Shown in pieces: positions 5,760 to 6,336 of a DNA stretch of 6,336 nucleotides (position 1 is its first letter; every line of letters begins with the position of its first letter). This DNA is from Sulfurimonas sp. (lineage in GTDB: Bacteria > Campylobacterota > Campylobacteria > Campylobacterales > Sulfurimonadaceae), in contig DAOVJL010000074.1 of the NCBI GenBank assembly GCA_030673275.1, forward strand, positions 1 to 6,336, in the 5' to 3' direction. The notes beneath the pieces are model-generated. The model had not been told where the DNA came from. It did no database searches and was given only the letters and a program-made list of their open reading frames with translations. Position numbers and translations under genes: made by a program.

Positions 5760-6336
5760 GATAAATTTCAATAATTTACAAATTCAGCATATATGTAAAC
5801 CAAAGCTAAAGAACAGCTATATAGCAGTTAACAGAAGCGGTATAATAACTCTAAAAACATCAAAAGTTTCAAATAACTATATTCAAGAACTACTCACAAA
5901 AAAAGAGACTTGGATAAGAAAACAACTTCTACATGTCGAACAAAATCCACCTATACAGATAAACCTTGAAGATGAAGTTTTACTCTTTGGAGAGGCTTAC
6001 AGTATAGATATAGACGAAGCTAAAGAACTAAGGTTATACTTGAATAAAGTAAAAGTACCAAACAAAAATAATATACTTAAATGCTATGACAATTTTTATA
6101 AATTTTATGCAAAAAAATATTTGATACCAAGAGTTGATTATTTTTCAGATATTATGAATCTAAACTACAGTGAGATAAAATTTAGAAAGATGAAAAGCAG
6201 GTGGGGCAGCTGTAGCTCAAAAGGTGTTATTACTCTGAATTCACAATTGATTAAAATTAATAAAGAGCTAGTTGATTATATTATTGTGCATGAATTGGCA
6301 CATTTGACACATATGAATCATTCAAAAAAGTTTCAT
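5756..6336 (+). CDS. YgjP-like (DUF45, M48-type) zinc metallopeptidase/hydrolase, start disrupted, 3' end outside window
   Basis: The frame whose codons begin at 5761 is open from 5728 to the window end and encodes about 192 residues of an YgjP/DUF45 protein. The N-terminal beta-rich part includes [19 protein letters not shown]. The conserved [13 protein letters not shown] follows (WGSCS at 6202-6216). The metal site is HELAH (6289-6303) with a third likely ligand His at 6319-6321 in NHSKKF. No ATG, GTG or TTG occurs in this frame between the stop at 5725-5727 and 6040, far too late. An ATG at 5756-5758 overlaps the queC stop (ATGA) as expected for coupling but reads ATG AGA TAA. One extra A there would restore Met-Arg-Ile-Asn-Phe in frame. 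Either a one-base deletion or error, or a non-standard start (for example ATA at 5761), is needed. Coding conservation downstream argues for a recent event or a sequence error. Physiological substrate is unknown. Confidence 0.75.

Noticed and set aside
1..6336. A novel defence, mobile or biosynthetic system
   Set aside because: Apart from the small YjfB-like protein and the MreD-position membrane protein, every gene falls in a known housekeeping family. There are no integrase, transposase, attachment-site repeats, CRISPR spacing or toxin-antitoxin pairs to support such a system.

Overview
This AT-rich window looks like chromosomal housekeeping DNA from a Campylobacterota (epsilonproteobacterial) species, probably close to Sulfurimonas or its relatives. 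The reasons are the low GC content, tightly overlapping genes, and the order LptA-like tail / engB / (acetyltransferase) / small membrane protein / PBP2. From memory, this matches the Campylobacter jejuni Cj0649-Cj0652 order, with an extra acetyltransferase inserted. I see no mobile element, phage, CRISPR, tRNA or rRNA, and nothing that convincingly forms a new system.

Left part, plus strand (1-3331): five genes form one overlapping chain. They are the last codons of an LptA-type LPS-transport protein, the ribosome-assembly GTPase EngB, a short GNAT N-acetylglutamate synthase (ArgA type), a small polytopic membrane protein in the MreD position, and the elongation transpeptidase PBP2 (MrdA). 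Overlaps of 4, 14, 34 and 4 bp imply a single message with translational coupling. A hairpin at 3368-3396 ends it and serves the convergent operon too.

Middle part, minus strand (5002-3380): a small soluble protein resembling the YjfB 'putative motility protein' family has its own promoter and a strong Shine-Dalgarno. It is followed by the 16S rRNA-maturation endonuclease YbeY and a Ca2+/Na+ antiporter of the YrbG type that starts at GTG and overlaps the ybeY stop by one base. An inverted repeat separates the small gene from ybeY.

Right part, plus strand (5085-6336): queC (7-cyano-7-deazaguanine synthase, queuosine pathway) diverges from the small gene. It is followed by a YgjP/DUF45-type zinc metallopeptidase-like gene that runs off the window.

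The points most worth a second look are these. The YgjP-like reading frame has no usable start codon, although an ATG overlapping the queC stop lies one base out of frame, which suggests a one-base deletion, a sequencing error or an unusual start. ybeY and queC both have -10-like boxes so close to their ATG, with no Shine-Dalgarno, that leaderless transcripts are plausible. PBP2 carries a Cys/Cys/His/Cys set spaced like the zinc site reported in E. coli PBP2.
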